NCBI RefSeq assembly: GCF_001659605.2
Contig: NC_035168.2
Span: forward strand, 10,615,928 to 10,679,927
Source of the DNA: Manihot esculenta
Lineage: Eukaryota > Streptophyta > Magnoliopsida > Malpighiales > Euphorbiaceae
Reading direction: 5' to 3'
Length of the DNA stretch: 64,000 nucleotides
Below, piece after piece: positions 1 through 11,366 of this stretch. Both the position numbers and the translations under genes were made by a program. Numbering within the stretch: the first letter of the stretch is position 1; the number at the start of each line of letters is the position of its first letter. The notes beneath the pieces were generated by a model. It ran no database searches and was not told where the DNA came from. It worked only from the letters and a program-made list of their open reading frames with translations.

Positions 1-272
1 TGCGGTAGGTTTACCGCACTTATAAAATGCGGTAGAAAACCGTTGAACTTAAATTATAATTTTTTTAAATAAAAAAAATTATACCGCATTTTTAAAGTGC
101 AGTAGAATTTTTAATAATTTTTTTTTAATAATTAAAATTCTACCGCAGGCAGAATGTTAAATTTTACGATAATTGAAAATTTCTATAATTTTTAATAATT
201 GAATTTTTTCAATTTACATATTACCGCACTTTTAAAATGCGGTAATATCAATTTCCTTACGTATTTGCGGTA
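1..272. repeat. Left TIR and subterminal TACCGCA/TGCGGTA motifs
   Basis: TACCGCA occurs at 12, 82, 141 and 222, and TGCGGTA at 1, 29, 239 and 266, with a one-mismatch copy at 98. The motifs alternate, so several adjacent pairs can form hairpins with short AT-rich loops. Positions 1-150 align with the reverse complement of the right end, with small gaps. Such clustered motifs at both ends could be transposase-binding sites; that is inference. Confidence 0.75.
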
Positions 273-651
273 ATAGTAGGGTTTATATTAAATATATTAT
301 ATTAATTATATTTATTTATTTATATATATAATTTATAAATAATTATAAAAATTATATTAATATTAATTATTTAATATAATTAAAATTTAATATAATAATG
401 ATCATATAAAAATTTATTTTAATAATTAAAATTATATATTTATAACATTATAATTATATTTATTTAAATATAATATCATATATTTTATATTTATTCATAG
501 AATTTATTATTTTTATTAGAATTATATTTATAAATAAATAAAAAATATTTAAGAATCATAAAAATTTAAAAAAATATATAAATAATTAAAATTATAGAAT
601 GTAATAAAAATAAAACAATATAATTACAAATGATAAAATAAAAAAATAATG
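273..651. other. AT-rich spacer inside the MULE
   Basis: Almost purely A/T with no reading frame, palindrome or RNA gene that I can see. It lies between the left TIR and the 3' end of the PMD gene and probably serves as 3' UTR or subterminal filler. Confidence 0.5.
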
Positions 652-3053
652 CTAATGATGTCCCAAATGTCCTCCCGTGCCACATGGACGTCCCCTTCGT
701 TCATGTGGACGTCGAGTTCTATATGGCCGACGGTCACCACTTGTACCCTCACCTTCAGCAGCAGCAGAATTAATATTAAGATCAGGAGTTACCGAGCTCG
801 GATCTCGTGTTGCAGTATAATGCGATGGTATATAGATATCATCAGATGCAAAAGTGGAGTACTGTTGGTCCGATGTGTACTGTACGTCCGATGTGTACTG
901 TACAAAATTGCCAGAGAATGGTTGTATGCCTAGGCTAGATGAAGGAATATCCACAGAATGTCTAGCCGAAAATGCATTAATGGAGCTACTATGTCGTGCA
1001 AAAGCATCAAAGGTACTACCTATCGGGGTCTGCATCTGAAATGGATTATCTTGAATACCAACCTGTTGGAAGGACCACTGTGTTGGGGTTATATGAGGTG
1101 GTGGCATATAACTACCATGTGTCCACGTAGTATATTGTGATCCACCTTCTTGTGGAACACTAGGTCCTGCTGAAAACTGTCCAATATCACCAAATGATCG
1201 ATGAGTGTGGAATGAAACGGGTCCCGGAATGATGACATTTGCCGAGACAGTAGTATGTACATCAGGATCAGCTTATTGGCGAGAGCTACGTCTACGCCTA
1301 GGCCTCCTTGGCGGGTCAACAGGCTCTTCAGGGTCATCTGGCATAGGTTGCGCCCGAGGTGCTGGCTGTGGTGGAGGTATCTCTGTTATTCGTTTCTCTT
1401 CTTCCATGGCATAGAACATTGTCGTTGTTTGTCTTTCAATAAGATCTGTGCCCGGATTAGGAAACTGTCGATTAATTAAATGTATATTCTCGATACCATC
1501 CTCCTGTTGGCAAAATAAAATTTAAACATTGATATGTTTTAAAAAAATAAACATATGTAAATATAATGAATAGTTAAATATTACCACAGTGCCAATAGCT
1601 GCACCACGATGCGATATCCATCGACGAGAAACTCGTCTATACCATTCGAGGTACTCTGAATGATAATGTAGTGGCCCATGTAATGGTGCTGCTTCAACCA
1701 ACCTTTGCTATCTATTTTCCTAAATGGCAATCCAATGTGCATGAATTGTAATCCAATTACTATCGGATGATAATAGAGATGTGTTATGAAGATCAGCTGG
1801 CTGGTGTGGTGGGATGTCGTATTGGTTGTTACATTCCGAATTAGAGCAACACTCTATCAGGTTGATGCCATTCTACCACGTGGAAGCATATCAAGGGAAC
1901 CACTGCTCTCCAAATGTCACGTCTTTGCGTGCAATATAATGGCAATGATGCAATGAGTTCATCGGAATATGGCTCCTATACCATCTGAAATGAAAAAAAT
2001 ATATATATTTATTAGAAATTTGTTAGAAATATCATAGTAATGGAGGTACATTCCATAATTCGTATTATACCTCTGGGTCACCCATTCTGTCAAATTTATA
2101 GCGTATTTCTATCAAGACATGTGTTACGACTTGAGTGATACGTCGTGCATTACTCCACTTGAAAATATTATTAAAAAATACAAGAATTTAATATAAATGC
2201 GTCACATGCAAATCATAATCATGTCATAATAAGCATAAAATAGTAACCGACTTCCCAGTGGAGCATCATTATGTGGGTCTCGTATATTTATAGATGGTGA
2301 TATTGAAATAAATCGTTCCCATGCCCATATCTACAGGATGTGTAGAGCTCCACCTAATTGAGACACGCTCGGATCAGTGGCCCGACAAAGTTCTCGATAT
2401 AACCAGGCAAGACAAGCTGAACCCCAACTATACATACTTGCTCTATGTAAATTAGCAATTAGAGGCAGAAACATTAGGTTCACCCTACTAGGATTCCTAT
2501 CAGTAAATAAGGAACCCCCAATGATCTGCAGAATGTAAGCACGGGCATATCTCTGGACCACTTCTTCATCAGCATCATCTAGTAGCTCATTAAAATTTTT
2601 GACTAACCAACTTAATGGCAACGAGCTACCCCACATAATATTAGTGGGAGGTACGAGTCCTAAAGTATCTTGACAGTACATCATCCAATTGATAATAGAA
2701 TTACCTACAACAGCATCTCCATCAATAGGTAGGCCGGAAATAACACCGATGTCCTGGAGAGTAATTGTACACTCTCCCACTGGCATCATAAATGTGTGTG
2801 TTTCAGGACGCCATCTCTCAACCAATGATGTAATTAAATGATGATCCAGTGAAAAGTAGCCTAATCTGACAGCACCATAGAATCCAGAAATTCTGAGATA
2901 GGCTTCAATACGGGGGTGAAAATCCTGCTTCAAAACACTCGCTGATCGCCTACAAAGTAGTGACTCATTTTCAATCTCCTCATTCCAAACCGACTGTGAT
3001 CTATGAGACTGCTGTTGTGTCAATAAAGACTGGTCAAAAGGGCCCGGACTCAT
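652..3053 (-). pseudogene. Plant mobile domain (PMD) protein, MAIN/MAIL-like, disabled
   Basis: Read on the minus strand, 3053-2334 encodes an open 240-residue block with the PMD hallmarks ERWRPETHTF, GLPIDGDAVVG and a TL-D-I stretch before GLPIDG. A TAG at 2331-2333 is followed in frame by IWAWERF, a conserved PMD segment, so the stop is a mutation. Further conserved pieces follow after AT-rich introns: EPYSDELIASLPLYC, WRAVVPLICFHVVEWHQP and EYLEWYRRVSRRW, with several in-frame stops between about 1800 and 2000. A proline- and arginine-rich tail has a stop at 1273-1275 and then continues in the same frame to 652. PMD proteins occur both as host genes (MAIN, MAIL1 in Arabidopsis) and inside transposons. 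Here the position inside MULE TIRs says transposon cargo. It cannot make a full protein as it stands. Confidence 0.8.
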
Positions 3054-3759
3054 GTAATCACGATAATTTTATCTGCCCGTCATATCTGTGAAATAAAATG
3101 TGAATAAATATGTCATAAATTGATGATAATTTTCATTAAAAACATAAGTATGAGTAACATGCAATTTTATCAGAGAAGTCACATGCAATGAATAATCTAA
3201 ATTATGAGCTCACAGAAGCTGAGATAAGAAATATAATGAATAATCCAAATTATGCATCTGATAAAGAGATGTCTGATGAAGAGTAATTGTTATCTACTGT
3301 CACATTTTAATACTTGTGGTGGCAACTAATTGTATTGTTATGTTATTTACAATTAGATGTGTTATAATTTTAATATGCGGACTGTATGTGCTATGTATTA
3401 CTATGTTATATACAGTAATGTATTATGATCAATAATTTTTTCTTACTTAACAAAAGAAAGGTACTAAATATCTTTTTCCACTTTAACATTTTACAAACTA
3501 TTCTACTATTCTTTTCAATTATTACAATTATCATCCGATAGTGGCACATCGGATTGGCACTCTGGTGCATTTTCTAAATTGTACTATGCTTATGTTATAT
3601 ATTTTAATCACTAACAACTTAGATGTCAAAACACATTGCAAATATTTTACAAAATCATTATCATCAACACCCTTAAAAATAATATGTATTTTAATTAGCA
3701 GTGCTTTATTAATCTGTCCAATATAGAGAAATTATCAAATTACAGTCACATAAATCAAT
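3054..3759. other. Spacer between PMD gene and transposase
   Basis: AT-rich and mostly non-coding. At about 3180-3286 the plus strand reads as a short acidic peptide ending EMSDEE and a stop, which looks like the tail end of some other coding region, but I cannot name it. The two flanking genes are both on the minus strand, so this stretch contains the transposase 3' UTR and the PMD promoter. Confidence 0.4.
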
Positions 3760-6396
3760 TCAACAACGTCTGACGATACATGTTTGTTTATTATGACCAG
3801 ACTTTCCACATATAGTACAATGATTTTTAGAAGTTGAAGAAACCTTTGATGCCCTCCAGTCCATCTCGTTTTGAATTCTGCTACTTCTTGGTCGACCCTT
3901 TTTTCTAATTCTTTGCATATCAGGAATTAGAGGTTTACCGTCTGGTTCTGGCCAGTAATCAGAATGACCCAATGGATTGAACATACTGCCATAACATTTT
4001 AAAGTACGTTCCAATGTATAGTATGTATCAACATATTGATCATAATCCATGAATTTCGACAGACAAGCTGCTATGGTGTGTGAACATGGGATTCACATCT
4101 CTTGAAACTTACCACAAGTGCATGTACCTTCTATTAGTTTAACAACTTGTTTATTCCCGGTGCCACTGGTACGAACTTCAAAAACTAAAGTTTCGTTACT
4201 AAATCGTGTCACCCGATGTCTTACTGCTTTCATCTCGTTGTTTCTAATTACTTCTGCACATGCATGCGTAAAAGTGTGCCCCATTTGCATTTGATTCAAA
4301 TACGTCGTATGACGTATGTCAAAGTAGTTAGCACATTGGTAGAATATTTTTTCAACCATAGCTGTGACAGGCAATGCGCGAAACCCCTTCAACATCCCAT
4401 TGACATATTCAATTGTATTTGTTGTCATGGATCCATACCTTTTTTCCTCGATCATGTGACTGTGTCCATGTTTCTAAAGGTATTTTAAGGGCCCACTCAA
4501 ATGTTTCAGGACTGACTTCCCGTATCTTATTCATGGCATCATAAAATTTTTGCTTCTGATTTTGATTAGCTGAAAGGTAAAAATACAAGTACTTAATGTA
4601 TATATATTGAGCAATAGTTAAGGACACATAAACGAATGACTTGTTTATATTGAAATTGAATCACTGACCTGCTGTGCGCAAAGCTTTCTTCATATCGGTA
4701 TTCTTAAATTTTGTATTGTAATTGCTTAATATATGTCGAATGCAATATCGATGGTTGGCTGATGGGGGCTGCCACCAATCATTTTGCATTGCCTTTTTAA
4801 TCCCAATGTGTCTGTCGGATATAATACATAATTCTTCTCTGTCAGTAACATATAATCGAAGACAATCCATGAACCATCCCCAGTTGTCACTATCCTATTT
4901 TTCAACTAATGCAAATGCTAATGGAAAAATTATATTATTTCCATCAAGCCCAGTTGCACAAAGAATACAACCACTATATTTCCCATATAAAAAAGTTACA
5001 TCAACAAAGATGACTGGCCTACAAAACTTGAATCCTTCAATTGATTGTTGAAATGCCTAAAACATTCTATCAAACACTCTAACGTTCCCATCCAAACGAC
5101 CTTCAATCCAGTGTGGATCATCTTCAATTGCGACAACTGTATCGGGATTGTAATTCACAATAGCATGCATGAACTTACACAATCTCCCATATGATTCCTC
5201 CCATCCACCAAAAATCTTTTCAATTGCAAATTGTTTTCCATCCATGTTTTTTTATAGGGCGGTTCATATCCAACCTTATCTTTGATCTCAGCCTGAAGAG
5301 TGGCAACTTTCATATCTGGCTGTTGTTCGATCATGGGTAAGATAAATGCACAAATAAATCTAGAATCAAGGTGGTCATGATCTTTACTAACACCTGCGTT
5401 TCTACATGTATGCGGACCGTTATATCTTGTTATCTTCCAAACATCAGCATTTTCTTTACGGGATGCACGAAGGTGCCACTGACAACCAGATAATTTGTCC
5501 TTACACTTGATCGAATAAGTCCTACTCTTAGTTTTATCATAACAAAATTGGTGATGTCGCAGCATATGATACTCTGTCGCAGCAGCGATGACAGCCTCTC
5601 GAGATCTGAATATCATTCCTATAGAAAATTCTTTCGACTTATCCCAAAACAGATTCGATGGATCTTTTGCATAAGGATCAACTCTCATTACATCAGAGTC
5701 GATTTCAGAATACGGAAGTGGAAATATCAATGGTCTAATAGGATTTTCATATCCACTATTAAAACACATTGAAGAATTTATATCATGATTATCTCCATCA
5801 TTAAACTGAACACCTGGAATGTCGTCTTCCTCGTCAATCCAAGGATCATCTCCATCTGTATCTAAATCATCAAGAAAATCAGTATCATCATCGTTTTCAC
5901 CCTGGCCAACATCCTGTGCATTGTGTTGTAATTCATGACACGTTTCTATCCCCACAACCGGACAATTATCATCCTGGAAATTGTCTTCACCTTCACCCTC
6001 CATAACAATTGGACAACTAGTTGAAGGCCCAACACCTCCATCTTCTGTTCTATGATGACGAGATAAAATATCTACATATAATACAATTGAATCTACTGGC
6101 CTGATTGTCGATATGTAGTCAAACATCATGTCCACATCTTCGTCATCACTTAGTTGTGCTAATCCATATTTAATGATACCATTATCCAACATCGGTTGTC
6201 TAAAAATAATCCTTGTTATCATATTTTCATGCATTGACAATTTCATGGCACGAACAATTTTAATCACTAATTCTTCATAATTCAATTTCTTTTCGATACT
6301 AAACATTCTAGACTGTCCACCAACATAATCATATCCAATATCAATATTAACTATGTGTCCATCCCAGTACACAGTACCATAACGCGAAGTAATCAT
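3760..6396 (-). pseudogene. MuDR-type MULE transposase, disabled
   Basis: The likely start is the ATG at 6396-6394. In order it shows an N-terminal PB1-like region, a long acidic linker, a MuDR DNA-binding zinc-finger region (conserved C and H residues at about 5560-5390), the MULE catalytic core (FLYGKYSGCILCATGLDGNN and CIISDRH, supplying two acidic residues), a SWIM zinc finger (CTC then C-S-H) and a CX2CX4HX4C zinc knuckle near the end. Breaks seen: a one-base frameshift near 5240, stops at about 5054-5056 and 4895-4897, a frameshift near 4440, and a stop at 4090-4092 inside the SWIM finger. One intron is clear at 4570-4668 with GT and AG borders. Homology resumes after each break, so this was one protein of roughly 800 residues that would have cut and joined DNA at the TIRs. 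Confidence 0.85.
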
Positions 6397-6504
6397 TTTT
6401 CTTCCTAATTCACCTAGTAGACAATAATAGTAGAATAAATTATGAATAAATAAAAAAGAAGCTAAATACATATATATCATAACACCATCCATATTTGCTA
6501 TATA

Positions 6505-7200
6505 AAAAAATCACTCATTTCCTAATATTTTCTCAAAATAAAAAATTTACAACCAACATTTACAATTATAAATTTTTGCCACTTTAATACTACCTTAATC
6601 CCTACAATTTTAGTCACAACAACCTCTGTATATTAAATTAATTTTTAAAATACTAAAATTTCATATTTATTATAAATAATATAAATTTATTTCCCCACAA
6701 AATATTACTTTAAAATTTTAAATCAAATATATATAACTAAATAATTTTTTATCCATTTCCTAATATTTTCTATACACAGAAAATTCACAACAAAATTTAT
6801 ATTTATAAAATTTTCATATTTTAATCCCTATATTTTTTTTGTCCAAAACCCTATATATATTAAATTTCTTAAATAACTATATTTTCAGATTAATTATGAA
6901 TATTATAAATTTATTTCACCACTTTTTATTTTATTAATTTTTTAAATAAAATAAATCTAACTAAATAATTTTTTTTTAATTTTCTAATATTTTTCCTACA
7001 CAAAAAATTTACAGCAACATTTACATTTATAAATTTTTTCATACTTTAATACTACCTTAATTTCTACAATTTTGCTCACAACAACTTATGTAAATTAAAT
7101 TTTTAAAAAAATTAAATTTTCATATTTATTATAAATAATATAAATTTATTTCCCCACAAACCACCCTATTTTTTTACACATTTCTTTTTTATTTATCACA
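6505..7200. repeat. Three imperfect tandem repeats of about 230 bp upstream of the transposase
   Basis: Units beginning near 6508, 6745 and 6968 share the order: CTAATATTTT, then ATTTACA or similar, then ACTTTAAT or TTTTAAT, then a terminal ATAAATTTATTTC. The third unit is nearly as close to the first as to the second. The array lies immediately 5' of the transposase start and probably belongs to its promoter or leader. Confidence 0.6.
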
Positions 7201-7659
7201 TTACTATAAATCAGATAATTTTTTTCTCATTTCTTATATTACTTTTAATAATTTTAAATAAATACAACTATACATTTTTTTACTATTAATTACATACAAA
7301 ATATAATTTTTTCAACAATATAAATATCTTACTAATTAATTAAATAAATAAAATATATCATATTTTTATAAATAATATTTAATTACTTACTTGTATGAAA
7401 ATCAATCACAAATCTCACGCGTCCACGAAGACTGTATCCGAATAGAAAAAACTACAAAATACAACATTTACATTTATTAATAAATTTTTATTTATCTAAA
7501 TTTCATAAAAAAAATTAATATAACATGTACCTTTTGTTGAAAATTTGGTGAGATGGATTGTGCATTGAGAAAATGGAGCAGGAAGAAAATGGGGAGCAGG
7601 GAAGAAGATGGGGAGCGGGAAGAAGATGGGGTTTTATAGTGGGTTGGGTTGGATATACT
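7201..7659. other. Transposase leader region
   Basis: AT-rich up to about 7490, then a purine-rich stretch (7560-7630) of repeated GAAGAAGATGGGGAGC-like words. Frames through it are low-complexity and I do not regard any as a gene. By position it is the 5' end of the transposase transcript. Confidence 0.4.
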
Positions 7660-8015
7660 CTCTCCTCTACCGCAAAAGTGCGGTAGAGGACTTTCTCTAC
7701 CAGGTGCAGGAATCTCTGCACCTGGCAGAGATAAAGTGCGGTAGAAGGCAGGAGGCGTGCCTGCCTCCTGCTGACGGGAGACGGGTCTTGTCTCTGCCCT
7801 CTCTGCCAGGTGCAGGGATTTCTGCACTTAGCAGAGCTCTATCGCACTTTTGAAGTGCGGTAGATTTTAAAAAAAAATTATTAAAAATTCTACCGCCCTT
7901 CAAAAGCGCGGTAGAATTTTTTTTATTTGAAAAAAATTATAATTTAAGTTCAATAGCTCTCTACCGCATTTTATAAGTGCGGTAAAGCCTACCACACTTA
8001 TAAAATGCGGTAGAG
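7660..8015. repeat. Right TIR plus a run of short perfect hairpins
   Basis: About 7860-8015 is the inverted counterpart of 1-150. Inside it and to its left lie consecutive inverted repeats: TACCGCA/TGCGGTA at 7668-7685, a 10-bp arm CCAGGTGCAG with its complement at 7700-7725, GCAGGAGGC with its complement at 7748-7771, and TACCGCA-type arms in the last 170 bases. Loops are mostly 4-9 bases. The GC-rich part (7690-7840) has no counterpart at the left end within the window. Confidence 0.7.
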
Positions 8016-8302
8016 GCCTAATTCACCCTGATTCAGGAAAATTTTTTTCGCAAACCAAGGTTTAATAAATATTTTTTTTAACTTTATTTTACAAAAAGCC
8101 CTGTAATTGATTAAACTAACAAGAAATAGAATTTGAAGTGGTGGGTGTTCACGGCAACTATTATGATGTTTAAGTTAATATACTGGAAAATAGAGCGAAT
8201 ATAATAAATTAATTAGAACCTTAGTGTAAGGGAATAACATACTTTTGTTTATACGATCTTTCTTCTTTTATATTTGATACTACATAATAATCGCTTAAAA
8301 TA

Positions 8303-8410
8303 AGTTATGAGCTATTACTATAAGACAGTTCCACATAACAAGAATTTGATAAGTAACTAATGCGGTGCCACCCGAAAAAAAAAGACCTAAACATCTTAAA
8401 CATTCGATTG
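8303..8410 (+). repeat. Short fragment of a Tat-type Gypsy LTR
   Basis: The words CACTATAAGAC-like, then ACAAGAATTTGATAA, then a run of purines occur in the same order as at 19925-20020, where they lie in the LTR remnant of a Tat-type element. Only about 100 bases are shared. Confidence 0.5.
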
Positions 8411-8454
8411 TAATTGGATTACTGTTCATGCGCGTTAAATTATTATATAGAAAG

Positions 8455-9650
8455 ATAGATGGCGAAGATTGATTGAAGTATCACCATTAAATGGACAACT
8501 TTATTATCATTCAAAATACCTTGAATGGTACAAGAAAGTATCTCGTCGATATGATATTATCGTATCCTGGTGCAACTATTGGCATAATGATAATATTTTA
8601 TTATTAATATATTTTCATATGTTTTATATTCATTTAATATATAAGTGTTTAATTATATAATGCAAACAGGAGTACAATATCGAGAATATTCATCCAATAA
8701 ATCAACAGTTTCCTAATCTGGATACAAATCTTATGAAAAAACAGACAACAGCTATGTTCTATACCATGGAGGAAGAAAAATGAATTACTGAGATACCTTC
8801 ACTATAGCCTGCTTCTCGGGCACAACCTATGCCAGATGACTCTGATAAGCTTGTTTACCCGCCGATGAAACCTACGCGTAGACTTAGCTCACGCTAAGAA
8901 GCCGATGTTGATACATATTACTCTCCCAATAAATGTTACAATTTCAGCACTCATTTCATTCCATACTCATCTACCATTTGATGAGATTGGACAATTATCA
9001 ACAGGACCTAAGTGTTCCACAAGATAATAGAACACAATATATTAGCTGGACACTTGGTAATTTTATGTCACCACCTCATATAACCATGATGTAGTGGTCC
9101 TCCAGCAGGTTGGGACATACCAGCTCCGTTAATGTATTCTTTGCTAGACATTCTATGGATATTTTTTCATCCAGTCCAGGAGAGCAATAATTTTTTTAAC
9201 ATTTATATAGCACACGTCGGGACAACAGTACTCTAATATTGTATCTAATCGTGATTTATTTAGTTCATAAGATGATATCTTTTTACCATCACAATATATT
9301 GCAGTACAATATTTGAAGTCGGTGGCCCCTGATCTTAACATTTATATGACTTCAACTAATATTGATCCTCCCCTACTGAAGGTGACGGTACAAGTGGTGA
9401 CTCCCGACCATATAGAACTCGACGTCCACATGAAAGAATAGAGCGTACATGTGGCACAAGAGAACATTTGCATTATTTTTAGCAATATTTTATAACTTTA
9501 CCATTCGTAAATGTATCATGAAGTGGTGACCATCGATTATATAGAACTCAACATCCACATAAAAGAAAGAAGGAAGCGTTCATATAATACAAAACGGCAT
9601 TTGTATCATCCTTAGCAATATTTCTTAACTTTACAATTTGTAAATGCATT
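8455..9650 (+). pseudogene. 3' part of a second PMD gene, decayed
   Basis: The plus strand parallels the 3' half of the minus-strand PMD gene at 652-1740. The segments YHSKYLEWYKKVSRR, then (after an AT-rich intron-like stretch and a CAG) a counterpart of NIHLINRQFPNP, then TMFYAMEEEK, then the Arg-rich tail, then the region around RPYRTRRPHER all recur in order. Stops and frameshifts are everywhere, including one at the same tail position as in the first copy. The conserved N-terminal PMD core is missing. At 9395-9480 and 9520-9650 the terminal segment appears twice. Because it lies outside the right TIR of the first MULE and in the opposite orientation, it is a separate older element or a rearranged copy. 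Confidence 0.7.
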
Positions 9651-11366
9651 ATTTTATTTTTATTACTTTACACGAATCAAAGTTTTTATATTCCTTTTAT
9701 CCTTCTTCTGCATTTTATACTTTTTATGATTGATAAATACTTACATTATTTTATTTTTTTAATTTTATTTTATAAATTAATTTTAATATTTTAATTTTAC
9801 ATTATTAAAATATTTTTTAAAAATATAATTTTAAATAATAATATAATTACTATATATTTAACATTAAGTTATACTGTGAAGCAGATAAATTTAGAATTAA
9901 AATAAAATAATTATTATTCAAATAATAGAATATTTAGGTCTAATTATATCCTAACTTTAAAATCTTGGACAATAAAACTAATTCTTTTATATTTATCTTA
10001 ATTTTAATTATTTGCTAAAATTAATTTTAATTAAAAAATTTATAGTCACTTAGAATTATTACTCAAAAAATCTATTAGATAATATTAAATGTATATGTTT
10101 TTGTAAAGTCGTCCCTTAAGGACTTTTATAAAAATTTAGATATGTTAACTATGTTTAAATTATTTAAGATATTCAATATTTTTATTTTGTTTATCTATAT
10201 AACAATTATACTTGTAATATATATAATTTATTGATTTATTTAATAAAAAGCTAAATTTCATATAAATAATATTAAATAAAATAAAATCTTATATATTTTA
10301 CACTATCATTTTTTTTACATTTTAAATTTTTATTAAACTACATACATAAAAATGAGAATTAGAAAAAAATAATAAAAATAATAAAAAAAATATTATTAGT
10401 CAAATAAAACTTTAGAAACTATATTATAATTTTTTAATAACTTTTCATATTCAATTTATTTAAATCGAGATAAAATGAAAAATTTTAGTTTTATTATTCA
10501 AATTTAAAGTTTGAAATATAAATATAAATTAACATAAATATTTTTTTTATTCAATATTCCTTTTAAAGAATAATTCAAATCGCATGAGTATTAAAAATTT
10601 AATTAAAATTAAGATATATGCAAAAGAATTAATTTTTATTATTTAAGATTTTAAGATTTGGATATAAATATAAATTAACATAAATATATTATTTTATTTT
10701 ATCTAATAAACCTTATAAGGAATGATGCAAATGGCATGACACGTAAATTAAAAAATTTCTTCATCAAAATTGATTAAGATATTTGATTAAAATTGAAATA
10801 AATGTAGTAAATGCAAAGGATTGACGTTATTATCTAATATTTTAATATTTAAATATAAATGTAAAAAGTGATAAATAATTTATTTTTCTTTTTTCAATAG
10901 ATTTAATATTTATATTTTTTAAAATAAATTAAATAATTTTAAAACACATAAAATATTATAATTTAATTTAAAAAATAAAAATTATTTGAAAATTTTATTA
11001 ATTTTTACCGCAACAATTAAAAAAAATATTTATCACACTTTAAATTAAAAAAAAAATACCACGTACTTTGCCGCACTTTAGTTTCAATTCTGTCTTGTTT
11101 GAAAAATACGTTTTTCAATTAGAGTTTAAAAAATATTATATTTTTTTCAAGGTAAAAAGTTGTTTTTTTTAATTAATTTTATTTACATATTATTTAAATA
11201 ATTAATCTCAAATGTAAACAAAAAAATAGATATTTACTTATTTCTGAGATTTAAAAAAAAAAAGAATAGATCTTATTTTTGCCAAGTGGGAATTAGCCAT
11301 CCCTATAAATCTATAATACAAAGTACAAATTAAAATAATGAATAAAATTGACTTGGAGGATGCACT
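9651..11366. other. AT-rich intergenic DNA
   Basis: Very AT-rich with no supportable gene. A TACCGCA at about 11007 and a GCCGCACTTT at about 11081 are weak echoes of the MULE termini and could mark the far end of the second PMD remnant. The last 40 bases before 11366 are the 3' UTR of the next gene. Confidence 0.4.

Larger units (their letters stand above)
1..8015 (-). mobile_element. Mutator-like element (MULE) carrying a PMD gene, degenerate
   Basis: The first about 150 bases of the window match the reverse complement of about 7860-7995, so the window begins roughly 20 bases inside the left terminal inverted repeat (TIR). Between the TIRs lie two minus-strand genes: a MuDR-type transposase (3760-6396) and a plant-mobile-domain gene (652-3053). 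Both are broken by stops or frameshifts, so the copy is not autonomous. The right border is set at the last recognisable TIR motif; the element may extend to about 8098, where the sequence resembles a MULE terminus. The 9-bp target duplication typical of MULEs cannot be checked because the left end is outside the window. Confidence 0.8.

Noticed and set aside
7492..7903. Overlapping frames on both strands at the MULE right end
   Set aside because: They follow hairpin repeats, have no domain and lie in the transposase leader.
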